Source of the DNA: Kordia periserrulae
GTDB lineage: Bacteria > Bacteroidota > Bacteroidia > Flavobacteriales > Flavobacteriaceae
Direction: 5' to 3'
Length of the DNA stretch: 64,000 nucleotides
Assembly: GCF_003054265.1 (NCBI RefSeq)
Contig: NZ_QBKT01000004.1
Location: 310,001 to 374,000, forward strand
A model generated the notes under the pieces. The model did not search any database, was not told where the DNA came from, and saw nothing but the letters and a program-made list of their open reading frames with translations. Positions 36,266 through 47,451 of this stretch are shown in pieces; within the stretch, counting starts at the first letter, position 1, and every line of letters begins with the position of its first letter. A program made the translations under genes and the position numbers.

Positions 36266-37498
36266 TTATTTGGTTGGTGCACCTGTGGTGCCTGGATTTT
36301 TATAAAAGTCGTCGAATGCCTGTAATGCTGCATCAAATGTCTGACCTCTATACTCTCTAAATCGGTGGTATTCATTTTTAATTTTTGAAATTCCTTTTTT
36401 ATCATTATAAATTTCAAATCCCCATAAAACGGTTCCATAATAACGTCCTGTATCCATGGCTTTTGCAGAGGTTACAAAGTTGAATTTAATTGGGAAATTT
36501 GCTCCAGGAGCATCCCATAAACTTGCGTGTTGAATATCAGTAGTACTTTTTTTATGCCCATTTTGACTTGAACCAGAGTTTGGCCAAAAACTTCTATAAT
36601 CTGGTGTAATTGTAGCATCAGACTTACTAGTTCTAGGCGAAACAGAAGCGGCTTTATGATCTACAAAAAAGCCGCCAGCTACATTATTTGCACTATCAGC
36701 AGTAGTCATCACATTATTTCTATCTGATTCTCCTCCTGTCCATTTATAATTTGATCCTGTAGCAGTATCTACAGTTCTTACAATTTGTATCAATCTAATA
36801 TCATTAGAGGTTGGTGAATATTTGCTAGGCGTAAATTTAAGTGTGCCACGTTCTTCAGCTTTTCCTCCAGCTGCGGTAGCATCATTTTTTATTAAATTTA
36901 AGTCCCATTCTCCATAACCTAAATTGCCTGTATCAACAATATCTCGTTGAATTACATTAGACATCATTTGTGAAGTTCGCATAGAATTACGAACGCCCAA
37001 TCCCGCAGAACGATATTTAGAAACAGCTTCTCCTCTAACAGCCTTTTTACCTAACGTATCTGCTTCATTTTCCAAACTTTTATCATCATTCACCATGACG
37101 CCTTTTTTTAGCATTTTGGTAGGTTTTACAACACCCGCACGTTGTTGTGCAATATGTGTAAATTCGTGACCAATCAAGTTTTGTCCACCCGCAGAATTCG
37201 GGTTGAATTCGCCTGGCGCAAAATGAACTTGCTCGTTTTGCGTAAATGCTCGCGCGTTCATCTGTACCGCTTTTTGTGAATTGGTATGAATGCCTACATT
37301 GGAAAAATCATGTCCAAAGGAACTTTCCATATTGGACTGTAATTTGCTTGGCAAGCTTTTGTTTTGCTTTCCTGAAATTGACGGTGGCGAAAATTTCGTA
37401 GTATCGCCCACAGGCTTTACAAAAGAACTTTTTTCTTTTTTCTGAATAATATTCTTTGTGCCTTTATCGTGTTGTTTTGGTTGCTGTTCTGTTTTCAT
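36266..37498 (-). CDS. DUF4157 protein A with unknown C-terminal domain
   Basis: A 410-residue protein with no signal peptide. Residues about 40-130 hold the DUF4157 domain with the metallopeptidase-like HEFTH in GHEFTHIAQQRAG. DUF4157 is frequently fused to effectors of extracellular contractile injection systems (eCIS). The C-terminal ~230 residues (GYGEWDLNLI, VDHKAASVSPRT, YYGTVLWGFEIYND) are a separate domain I cannot name. N-terminal residues match the paralogue at 38013 closely. Upstream sits a small gene (37519) and downstream a lipoprotein gene, likely one operon. Confidence 0.75.
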   Translation of the reverse strand: MKTEQQPKQHDKGTKNIIQKKEKSSFVKPVGDTTKFSPPSISGKQNKSLPSKLQSNMESSFGHDFSNVGIHTNSQKAVQMNARAFTQNEQVHFAPGEFNPNSAGGQNLIGHEFTHIAQQRAGVVKPTKMLKKGVMVNDDKSLENEADTLGKKAVRGEAVSKYRSAGLGVRNSMRTSQMMSNVIQRDIVDTGNLGYGEWDLNLIKNDATAAGGKAEERGTLKFTPSKYSPTSNDIRLIQIVRTVDTATGSNYKWTGGESDRNNVMTTADSANNVAGGFFVDHKAASVSPRTSKSDATITPDYRSFWPNSGSSQNGHKKSTTDIQHASLWDAPGANFPIKFNFVTSAKAMDTGRYYGTVLWGFEIYNDKKGISKIKNEYHRFREYRGQTFDAALQAFDDFYKNPGTTGAPTK

Positions 37499-37518
37499 TT
37501 TAACTGCTTTTTGAATGA

Positions 37519-37863
37519 TTATTTCAAAATTTTAGTGACAAGTGTACACCAAGTCTCTTTTCGTTGTTGTATATCTTCTTCGCTATCAATACGAGATGCG
37601 TATGCGGAAATGTCTAAGTGATTTTCTTCATCTACCGATATTGTAAATGTTGGATTTTTGTGCGTTTCGTCAATAACAATCAATCGTGTATCTTCTTCGC
37701 TTCCTACAGCTGCTATCATAAAACTATCGACAACAAATACGGTTGCCTTTGTCCCTTTTTGAGTGACAATTTTAGCATCTAAAAGCGTTTCTTTTCCTTT
37801 TTTTTCTACAAATGTTACCACTTGCGAAAATATAACTGGCTCAAAACAATTAACTGTTTCCAT
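37519..37863 (-). CDS. Small protein of unknown function beside DUF4157 proteins
   Basis: A 114-residue cytoplasmic protein, acidic, with a likely alternating beta-strand pattern. No family is recognised. It precedes the DUF4157 gene at 36266 by 20 bases, so the two are probably co-transcribed. Location and size would suit a chaperone or immunity protein for one of the DUF4157 proteins; that is inference only. Confidence 0.6.
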   Translation of the reverse strand: METVNCFEPVIFSQVVTFVEKKGKETLLDAKIVTQKGTKATVFVVDSFMIAAVGSEEDTRLIVIDETHKNPTFTISVDEENHLDISAYASRIDSEEDIQQRKETWCTLVTKILK

Positions 37864-37899
37864 TTTTTATAATTATAATTTACTCGATAATCGAGATTA

Positions 37900-37940
37900 A
37901 AAATGCTCCGACGGTTGCGTCGAAATGTTTTTAATAGTTT
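37900..37940 (-). terminator. Weak hairpin after the DUF4157 protein B gene
   Basis: CGACG and CGTCG pair around a 4-base loop, with partly matched A/T flanks extending the stem, about 75 bases beyond the stop at 38013. It may end that transcript. A nearby CTCGATAATCGAG palindrome is at about 37882-37894. Confidence 0.35.
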
Positions 37941-38012
37941 CTACGAGATGCTTCGTGGACTTGCCCCGAAGTAGCTGACTCAAACAACAATATACTACTA
38001 ATTTAAAACACT

Positions 38013-39302
38013 CTACCATGGCGGACTCGTAAATTGAATATCTCCCGAAAGTGCTGTAATAGAAATTCGTTGTACAGATTTTATATTATTTGGCTGACTC
38101 CACAAACTAATCACTTCACCATTTCCAACATACACCGCAACATGATCTGGTATCGTATTTCCCGTTGGTGTGTAAAAAATCAAATCGCCTTCACTTGGAA
38201 CAGGATTTCCATTACCTGTTGATGTCAATATTGGCAAACTAGAATTCCATCCTAACGCTGCCCAAATTTCAGGTGTTGGATTTGCCGCTCCAGATGATAA
38301 CGATGCTGCAATGAGTCCAGTTCTATCATAAAAATCATAAATCCAATCTGCATTAATTTGTCCAGCTAAATACCCAGCATACATAATACTTTCCCAGCAA
38401 TTCATTGAGGCAGACGTAGGTAATTCTCCCGTGCCGCGTGAAACAACAAAGTATTGATAAAAATCTGAATAAATAGGATTCTTCCATTTCTGAGAACCGA
38501 CCATCAATTCAGACATAATTCTTGCTACAGATTCGGGGAAAAAACTAGAACGTATCAATGTCATCACGGCTACATCTCCCAAAACAGCTTGTCGTTCCGC
38601 GACAGGCGCATTTCGAATTGTCACAATTATTCCTTCAAAATTAATCGAAGCCTCAGCTGTCAATGAACTTGTGAGGTCAGTTGCTAAGGTATATTGCACT
38701 ATTCCTGCCTGTTGTTTTTGTACTGGAGAAAGTGCTGTTGTTAATTGCTCAGACAACTTCCCTTGCGAATCCGATTTTGCCTGCGTAGTAGCATTTGAAT
38801 GTTGCGGACTTGCTCCTCTATATTTTGAAATAGTTTCTCCTTGCACCGCTTTTTTTCCGAAAGTATCTGCTTCATTTTCCAAACTTTTACTATCGTTAAT
38901 AGCAACTCCTTTTTGCAATACTTTAGTTGGTTTTACCACACCTGCACGTTGTTGTGCAATATGTGTAAATTCATGACCAATTAAATTTTGTCCTTGTGTT
39001 GAATTCGGATTGAATTCTCCAGGGGCAAAATGTACGTTTTCATCTTGTGTATAAGCACGAGCGTTCATTTGAGCGGCTTTTTGCGAATTGGTATGAATAG
39101 AAACGTTAGAAAAATCCTGTCCTAAAGAAGCTTCCATATTCGATTGTAAGTTGCTTGGCAGCGCTTTGTTTTGTTTTGAAGCTGCTGTCGGTGGTGTAAA
39201 ACTATCGTTATCAGCCTTTGACTTTACAAACGAACTAGCTTCTTTTCGCTGTATAATTTGACGTGTTGTTTCCGTTATTTCAGATTGCTTTTCCGCTTTC
39301 AT
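38013..39302 (-). CDS. DUF4157 protein B with a C-terminal NlpC/P60-like domain
   Basis: A 429-residue protein. The first ~170 residues match protein A (36266) including GHEFTHIAQQRAG. The C-terminal ~140 residues look like a papain-fold NlpC/P60 or CHAP enzyme: a cysteine in SMNCWESI, then GDLIFYTPTGNTIPDHVAVYVG with the likely histidine. Such domains cleave peptidoglycan or peptide bonds, so this could be a toxic effector payload. ATG at 39302 is chosen because the preceding 14 residues are atypical. It is divergent from the HNH-ATPase gene. Confidence 0.75.
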   Translation of the reverse strand: MKAEKQSEITETTRQIIQRKEASSFVKSKADNDSFTPPTAASKQNKALPSNLQSNMEASLGQDFSNVSIHTNSQKAAQMNARAYTQDENVHFAPGEFNPNSTQGQNLIGHEFTHIAQQRAGVVKPTKVLQKGVAINDSKSLENEADTFGKKAVQGETISKYRGASPQHSNATTQAKSDSQGKLSEQLTTALSPVQKQQAGIVQYTLATDLTSSLTAEASINFEGIIVTIRNAPVAERQAVLGDVAVMTLIRSSFFPESVARIMSELMVGSQKWKNPIYSDFYQYFVVSRGTGELPTSASMNCWESIMYAGYLAGQINADWIYDFYDRTGLIAASLSSGAANPTPEIWAALGWNSSLPILTSTGNGNPVPSEGDLIFYTPTGNTIPDHVAVYVGNGEVISLWSQPNNIKSVQRISITALSGDIQFTSPPW

Positions 39303-39453
39303 GCACCTATTGCTTATAACACTTACAATGTATTTAATACTCAAAAAACAGCATAGGGGAAAAACACGGTATTTTCTGTCTTTTCTTTATTTTTTATGAA
39401 ATATCACGTACTTTAGGTTGGAAAAGTGTTCAATACTCAAAAACTGATGCGTT

Positions 39454-41846
<2,393 letters not shown>

Positions 41847-41850
<4 letters not shown>

Positions 41851-42740
41851 TTTTCATTGACAGAACTTCAGTTGACATTCCTGAGATTCTTGCAGATGGA
41901 AGTGAAAAACTGAAAAAAGAATTACAGGAAGCGATTGCGCATTATGCCGATCCAAATAAACGTAACAAAGCCTTTAAATTCAACGTGTACAGTCACGCAG
42001 ACGTCAAAGAAGCGTTGATTAAAATGGGCAAAGGAAAGTGTGCCTATTGCGAAAGCGATATTTTGGCGACATACGTAGGTGATATTGAGCATTTTCGCCC
42101 TAAAGGAGAAATTGAAGAATTAAAACCTACAGGCAACTCAAAACCAGGCTATTATTGGTTGGCGGCCGATTGGGATAATTTGTTGTTTTCGTGTCGAAAC
42201 TGCAATCAAAAATCCAAACAAGCGACAGCTACAGTAGCGGAAGCGAAAAGTATGGGGAAAATGAATCAGTTTCCTCTATTTGATGAAAATCAACGTGTTC
42301 GCTCGCATGAAGATGATATTGAAGAAGAAGAAAAAGTACGCTTATTGCTCAATCCGTGTAAGGAAAATCCTGAAGAATATTTTAAATATGATATCAATTC
42401 TGGTGTGATAAAACCTAAAAAGCGAAAAGAATTTTTAAAACAACGCGCCTTATCCTCTATCAAAGTGTTTGCCTTGCAACGTGTGCCATTGGTGATGGAA
42501 CGAGAGAAAAAAGCCATCTTAATCAGTGCGCAAATGCAACGTGTAGAAGAAGCATTCATCAATTACAACGATTTTATAAATGACCCAGAACGCGCAGAAA
42601 AATTTGGAAAAGTCTTGCAACGAGAAATGGAAACCTTGCAAAGTTTTCTCGATCCAAAAGAAGAATATTTAGGCTTAGCCCGACAAATGATTGGAAAATT
42701 TATGAAAAAGAATTTTCAAGTGGATATTACGGCGGCGTAG
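41847..42740 (+). CDS. PtuB-like HNH nuclease
   Basis: A 297-residue protein of the TIGR02646 HNH type. The core is complete: KCAYCES, the acidic-His pair in DIEHFRPK, the Asn in WDNL and a second zinc pair in SCRNCN. The rest is helical and charged. Start ATG overlaps the stop of the ATPase gene by four bases (ATGA), so translation is coupled. In Septu the ATPase PtuA and HNH PtuB act together; here the ATPase brings a second HNH of its own. No reverse transcriptase is near, so a retron is not indicated. Confidence 0.82.
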
Positions 42741-42869
42741 GTTTTTTTTCTGTTTTTTTGTTATTCGTTTTTTGTTGTTTGTTTATGCTTAGCTTGCTGA
42801 TGTGTATTTTTTGATTGAAAAATTAAATGATTAAAAAACCAACAACTAGTAACTAGCAACCAGCAAAAA

Positions 42870-43757
42870 TCACAACTTAGCTACAGCAACATTCCAAGCA
42901 ATTTCATAGATTTTTCCAGCTTCCAGCGTTTGCAATCCGATGCCGTTGTTGAAACTATTGGACAATCCGACGGTTGGTTCTATGGCAATGATATTTTTTG
43001 TGGAAGGCGTAAAAAATTGCACAAAATTCTCTGTTGCGCTTCCTTTTATTGTTGCTTTGTAATTCGCTGTTGTAAATTCAATTGCTGGATTTTTTAGCTT
43101 AAACGCAGTATCAAATTCGGTGTTTTGTATTTGAAAGGGTTTGGAAAGTGTGTGTTTCGTTGTTCCGTTGGTCAAACTGCGGTCGAGTGTCGTTGTATAT
43201 TCTGTTTCGCAATCAAAATTGAGCGTACTTTCATATAAATTTTCAGCCACAAAATACGGATGCCAGCCAATGGTAAACGGAAAGTTTTGTGTGCCTGTAT
43301 TCGTAACCTTCATAATGACATCAAGCGTGGTTTCGGTAAACTTATATGTGACGTAAAAATCAAACGGGAACGGAAACCCTTTTGTGGTTCCGTCGTAGGT
43401 ATACTGTAACGTCACGCTTGCGGAAGTCTCAGAAACATCTGTGGAATACACTTCAAATTTTCTTGTATAGAGCAATCCATGAATCGCGTTGTTTTTTGCA
43501 GGTTCATTGCATGCAATTTGATACGTTTTTCCTTCAAATGTATATGTCCCGTCTTCTATACGATTGACAAACGGAAACATAATTGCCGATGCCGATGATT
43601 GACTGTATGGAAACTGCGGTTGTTCTGCAATAATCGTTCTATCGTTCAATTTTACATCAGCCAATCGTCCACCTTCATTTGGAATAATTTGAGCGTTTAC
43701 GCTGTTACTTTTGTTCGAAATGATAATAGTTTGCTTATTTTCTTCTATTTGAAACAC
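42870..43757 (-). CDS. Aldose 1-epimerase family protein
   Basis: A 295-residue mutarotase-like enzyme that interconverts alpha and beta anomers of sugars. Two histidines (AIHGLL near residue 92; IGWHPYF near 165) and the catalytic glutamate in NIIAIEPTVG near the C-terminus are in place. Homology to GalM or to the YeaD-type hexose-6-phosphate mutarotase cannot be decided by eye. No signal peptide. No sugar-utilisation operon lies beside it. Gap 42741-42869 before it holds only low-complexity sequence. Confidence 0.88.
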   Translation of the reverse strand: MFQIEENKQTIIISNKSNSVNAQIIPNEGGRLADVKLNDRTIIAEQPQFPYSQSSASAIMFPFVNRIEDGTYTFEGKTYQIACNEPAKNNAIHGLLYTRKFEVYSTDVSETSASVTLQYTYDGTTKGFPFPFDFYVTYKFTETTLDVIMKVTNTGTQNFPFTIGWHPYFVAENLYESTLNFDCETEYTTTLDRSLTNGTTKHTLSKPFQIQNTEFDTAFKLKNPAIEFTTANYKATIKGSATENFVQFFTPSTKNIIAIEPTVGLSNSFNNGIGLQTLEAGKIYEIAWNVAVAKL

Positions 43758-43947
43758 GATGTGATATTTAGTAACTATGCTTCGAAAATACTATAAAAAT
43801 AGAGTGTTTCACGAATACATTACTGACTTTTTTTGTTCGGATTTAATTTTGAAGCGTGTTTACTCACTCAAAACGACGGTTCACGTATTTATGATTTCTT
43901 ATCCGTTCTCTTTTGGCTTTTTTTGAGAAGATTAAAAACAAATTCCC

Positions 43948-45168
43948 ATGAAGCCAACACAATTACAAATCAGTATTCCTGAACCGTGTCACGAAAACTG
44001 GAACGAAATGTCGCCCACAGAAAAAGGACGATTTTGCAAAGTCTGCACCAAAGAAGTGATTGATTTTACGAGTAAAAGCGACGAAGAAATCATCCATCAT
44101 ATCAAAAAACATAACAATGCTTGCGGACGTTTTTATCCGTCGCAATTAAATCGAAAACTTATTGCAGACAGAAAAAAACGCAATCATTGGTTGTCGTATG
44201 TAGCTTCACTCCTATTGCCAATGACCTTGTTTTCACAAGAAAAAACTGCTGACAAGAAAAATCCCACGAAAGTGGAACAACTAGATTCGCTTCAATTTAA
44301 AAGATTAGACATCAATAGTGCTTTACAGCGGAAAGCAAAAACACAAAAAGAATTAGGCAAACGTATAGCAATTTCAGGAACTATTGTTGACGAAGAGGGA
44401 ATTCCATTGCCTGGAGTGCATGTTTCGGTGAAAAATAAAAACAGTAAAACGACAACTGACTTTGATGGTAACTTTTCCATGAATGTGCGAGCTGGCAGCG
44501 TACTAACATTCAATAGCTTTGGATTTAAAACTAAAGAATTAACAATCAACGCATCACAAGAAATATATAATATACAACTAGCCGTAGATCCTTCTGCAGA
44601 AGCGGTTCCGATTGCTACACATGAATTATCAGAAATTGCAGGAGAAATGGTTACTATAGATGCCGATAGCATTACCATAGCTGAAGAGCAACTTCTAAAA
44701 GTAAATTCGAAAAAAGAATTAGGCAAACAAATAACGATTTCAGGAAACGTAACTGATGAAGACGAATTTCCTTTGCCTAGCGCAACAATCGCAATTAAAG
44801 GAACTGACAAAGGAAAAGCAACCGATTTTGATGGAGACTTTTCTATTACAGCAAACGTTGGCGACACGCTAATTATAAGTTATGTTGGGTACGAAACACA
44901 AGAAATATCTGTAGTTGAAGGTACTTTTGAATATAAAATCAAAATGAAACTAGGAGAAGCATTGGAAGCAAGTACTGTTGTTGGTGGAATTTATTATTGT
45001 GACGGTTCTTCGTATGGCTTACCCAACCAAGAAACTCCTGAAAAGAAAGCCCGAAAAAAACGTATAAAAAACTACTTTACTTTTAAACGCAAAAAATGGT
45101 TGGAAAAACGTGCCAAACGTAAAGCAGCTCGTGCAGCAAGAAGAGCGAAACGAAAATCGAAAAGGTAA
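43948..45168 (+). CDS. Membrane protein with two carboxypeptidase-regulatory-like domains
   Basis: A 406-residue protein. Residues 1-70 contain CKVCTKEVIDF, a pattern I know from flavobacterial proteins of this arrangement. One membrane helix follows (SYVASLLLPMTLFSQ), then two CarboxypepD_reg-like beta domains near residues 150-215 (ISGTIVDEEGIPLPGV) and 270-340 (ISGNVTDEDEFPLPSA), apparently an internal duplication. The last ~40 residues are extremely rich in Lys, Arg and Ala. Such domains occur in SusC/TonB-linked proteins, but no porin is present here. Function unknown. Confidence 0.8.
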   Translation: MKPTQLQISIPEPCHENWNEMSPTEKGRFCKVCTKEVIDFTSKSDEEIIHHIKKHNNACGRFYPSQLNRKLIADRKKRNHWLSYVASLLLPMTLFSQEKTADKKNPTKVEQLDSLQFKRLDINSALQRKAKTQKELGKRIAISGTIVDEEGIPLPGVHVSVKNKNSKTTTDFDGNFSMNVRAGSVLTFNSFGFKTKELTINASQEIYNIQLAVDPSAEAVPIATHELSEIAGEMVTIDADSITIAEEQLLKVNSKKELGKQITISGNVTDEDEFPLPSATIAIKGTDKGKATDFDGDFSITANVGDTLIISYVGYETQEISVVEGTFEYKIKMKLGEALEASTVVGGIYYCDGSSYGLPNQETPEKKARKKRIKNYFTFKRKKWLEKRAKRKAARAARRAKRKSKR

Positions 45169-45210
45169 TAATCATTCAAAAAATCCGAAGAAAAACAACA
45201 AATAAACACC

Positions 45211-45267
45211 TGTAAACAATAATAAGAATTTCAAAAAGTTATATTTTTACCACGTTTGCTGTTTACA
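45211..45267. promoter_or_regulatory. TGTAAACA and TGTTTACA words before the beta-helix gene
   Basis: TGTAAACA at 45211-45218 and TGTTTACA at 45260-45267 (within a near palindrome CTGTTTACAAACAG) resemble the half-sites next to the XRE gene at 29 kb. They lie 28-84 bases before the ATG at 45295. A shared regulator is a guess. Confidence 0.3.
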
Positions 45268-45294
45268 AACAGTATCAACAATTAAAATAATACA

Positions 45295-46869
45295 ATGAAG
45301 AAATTTTTATACACGTTTTTAATACTCTCTATCGCCATTCTTTGGAGTTCTTGCCGAAAAGATTTTGTTACTGTTCCGAGTTCGGGACAACTACAGTTTT
45401 CAAAAGATACGGTGTTTTTAGACACAGTTTTCACCAATATTGGTTCTAGTACTTATAATCTTAAAGTGTACAATCGCACAGACGATGATATTCGCATTCC
45501 GCGTATTCAGTTGGGCGAAGGTGAAAACTCACGCTATCGCTTAAATGTGGACGGACTTGCAGGAAAGATATTTGAAGATGTAGAATTGTTGGCAAATGAC
45601 AGCATGTTTGTGTTTGTAGAAACAACAATTGATATCAATGATTTTGCAGGCGGAACTCAATTTTTGTATACCGATGCGATTGAATTTGACTCAGGAAGCA
45701 ATCAGCAAAAAGTAGAATTGGTAACGTTGGTACAAGATGCGGTGTTTCTATATCCACAACAATTTAGCGACGGAACCACAGAAACGCTCCTACTCGGCGT
45801 AGATGACGAAGGCAACGAAACACGTATTGAAGGTTTCTTTTTAGACGATACCGAACTCAACTGGACCAACGAAAAACCGTATGTTGTGTACGGATATGCA
45901 GCGGTCGGACAAAATAAAATACTTACGATTGATGCTGGCGCACGTGTACATTTTCATGCGAATTCTGGTTTAATTATTGGAAATCAGGGTTCGTTGCAAG
46001 TCAATGGTGCGTTGAGCAATACCGAAGAACAAGAAAATGAAGTTATTTTTGAAGGCGATCGTTTGGAGCCTGTTTTTGCGGATGTTCCTGGACAATGGGG
46101 AACGATTTGGCTAACCAACGGAAGTGTGAATAGCGAAATTAATTATGCAACCATAAAAAACGCTACGGTCGGAATCTTATCTGATAAAAGTGACGATCCT
46201 GACAATCCGATGTTGCGACTCAATAATTCAAAAATATACAACAGTGCCACGGTCGGACTTTTGGCACGAACAGCACATATAGAAGCAAACAACTCTGTTT
46301 TTGGAAACTCTGGACAAGCTTCGTTATACTTAAATTTAGGCGGAAAATACACGTTTCGTCATTGTACCTTTGCCAATTATTGGAGCAACAGCTTTAGAGT
46401 CTTTCCAACCGTTTTGATTGATAATTATATTGATTTAGGCGACGGAACAGAGCTTTTTGAAGACTTGGTTCAAGCTGACTTTTCCAATTGTATTATTGAC
46501 GGAAATAATGCTATTGAATTGCTTTTTGACAGAGCCGAGACCAATTCCGCTATCGAATTAAATTATAATTTTAAAAACTCTTTGATAAAGTTTGACGATT
46601 TCCAAAATCGTTTCACGAATAACGAATTATATAACTTCTCTAACAATACAATTTTTGACGAAGTCGATTTGGTACTCAATTCCAACACAATTGATTTTAA
46701 AAATCCTGAAAACAACGAATTCAACATTGGCGAAAACTCTGTTGCTATTGGTATTGGAAGTACGCCAAACACGCCTCTAGAAATTCAATTTGACATTTTA
46801 GGCTTTGCCAGAGCGATGATGTCGGATGTTGGTGCGTACAATCATACGACGTTTAGTGATGAGGATTAA
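45295..46869 (+). CDS. Beta-helix lipoprotein of unknown function
   Basis: A 524-residue lipoprotein with cysteine at about 20 (LWSSCRKDF). The N-terminal third is an immunoglobulin-like region (LDTVFTNIGSSTYNLKVYN); the rest (from about residue 200) looks like right-handed parallel beta-helix repeats (ATIKNATVGILSD, LNNSKIYNSATVG, IIDGNNAIELLFD). Proteins of this design are common in Flavobacteriia without an assigned role; carbohydrate binding or cell-surface attachment is possible. No T9SS sorting domain is visible. Confidence 0.8.
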   Translation: MKKFLYTFLILSIAILWSSCRKDFVTVPSSGQLQFSKDTVFLDTVFTNIGSSTYNLKVYNRTDDDIRIPRIQLGEGENSRYRLNVDGLAGKIFEDVELLANDSMFVFVETTIDINDFAGGTQFLYTDAIEFDSGSNQQKVELVTLVQDAVFLYPQQFSDGTTETLLLGVDDEGNETRIEGFFLDDTELNWTNEKPYVVYGYAAVGQNKILTIDAGARVHFHANSGLIIGNQGSLQVNGALSNTEEQENEVIFEGDRLEPVFADVPGQWGTIWLTNGSVNSEINYATIKNATVGILSDKSDDPDNPMLRLNNSKIYNSATVGLLARTAHIEANNSVFGNSGQASLYLNLGGKYTFRHCTFANYWSNSFRVFPTVLIDNYIDLGDGTELFEDLVQADFSNCIIDGNNAIELLFDRAETNSAIELNYNFKNSLIKFDDFQNRFTNNELYNFSNNTIFDEVDLVLNSNTIDFKNPENNEFNIGENSVAIGIGSTPNTPLEIQFDILGFARAMMSDVGAYNHTTFSDED

Positions 46870-46986
46870 TTAAATCGAAATTATTAATCGTGTTTTCATA
46901 CTAAAAATCACTCTTTCTGAAAAAAATCAAATTACAAGTTGTAACAAAATATCCGCCATTTTGACTGATATATAAACAATACACCG

Positions 46987-47031
46987 AAAAGAATCATAAA
47001 TTCAATTTCCTGTTTTATGATTCTTTTTTTA
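46987..47031 (+). terminator. Intrinsic terminator after the beta-helix gene
   Basis: AAAAGAATCATAAA (46987-47000) pairs with TTTATGATTCTTTT (47014-47027), followed by further T. It lies about 120 bases after the stop codon at 46869. Confidence 0.7.
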
Positions 47032-47091
47032 TATGTATCTTAGAAGTAAATATTAACAAACAAGGATATAACTAATCAAAAAAACAACGAC

Positions 47092-47448
47092 ATGATTGCT
47101 CACATTATTTTTACAATTGCAACGATTTCAGGAGGAATTCTCTTAGGAATTACTGCTTTAGACAAACTCGACGGAGAAAGCAATTTTTTTAATGACATTG
47201 CCAAAAAACTAATGCCCTTCACAGTATTAATTGGAGGTACTTGTTTAGCTTTAGGAATTTGGTTTCTTTTTAGCCACATACTATACAGTAGTGTCGCTAT
47301 TGCTGCAGGTTTACTTTTATTAACACATGTGCTAAGTCAGATTCCATCAGTAGGAGAAAGTCTTGTAAAAGCTTCAAAAGCACTAATGCCTTTTAAGGTA
47401 ATTATTGGAATTGCACTTTTAATTTTAGCAATTTTAAATATTTTTTAA
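47092..47448 (+). CDS. Small four-helix membrane protein
   Basis: A 118-residue integral membrane protein of unknown function with four hydrophobic segments. It shows an internal duplication: KLMPFTVLIGG near residue 39 and ALMPFKVIIGI near 94 start related halves. Gly-rich helix packing is apparent. It ends three bases from the convergent FG-GAP gene stop. Confidence 0.72.
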   Translation: MIAHIIFTIATISGGILLGITALDKLDGESNFFNDIAKKLMPFTVLIGGTCLALGIWFLFSHILYSSVAIAAGLLLLTHVLSQIPSVGESLVKASKALMPFKVIIGIALLILAILNIF

Positions 47449-47451
47449 AAA

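Noticed and set aside
35186-39302. A complete contractile injection system
   Set aside because: Only DUF4157 proteins are seen; sheath, tube, baseplate and AAA genes are absent from the window.
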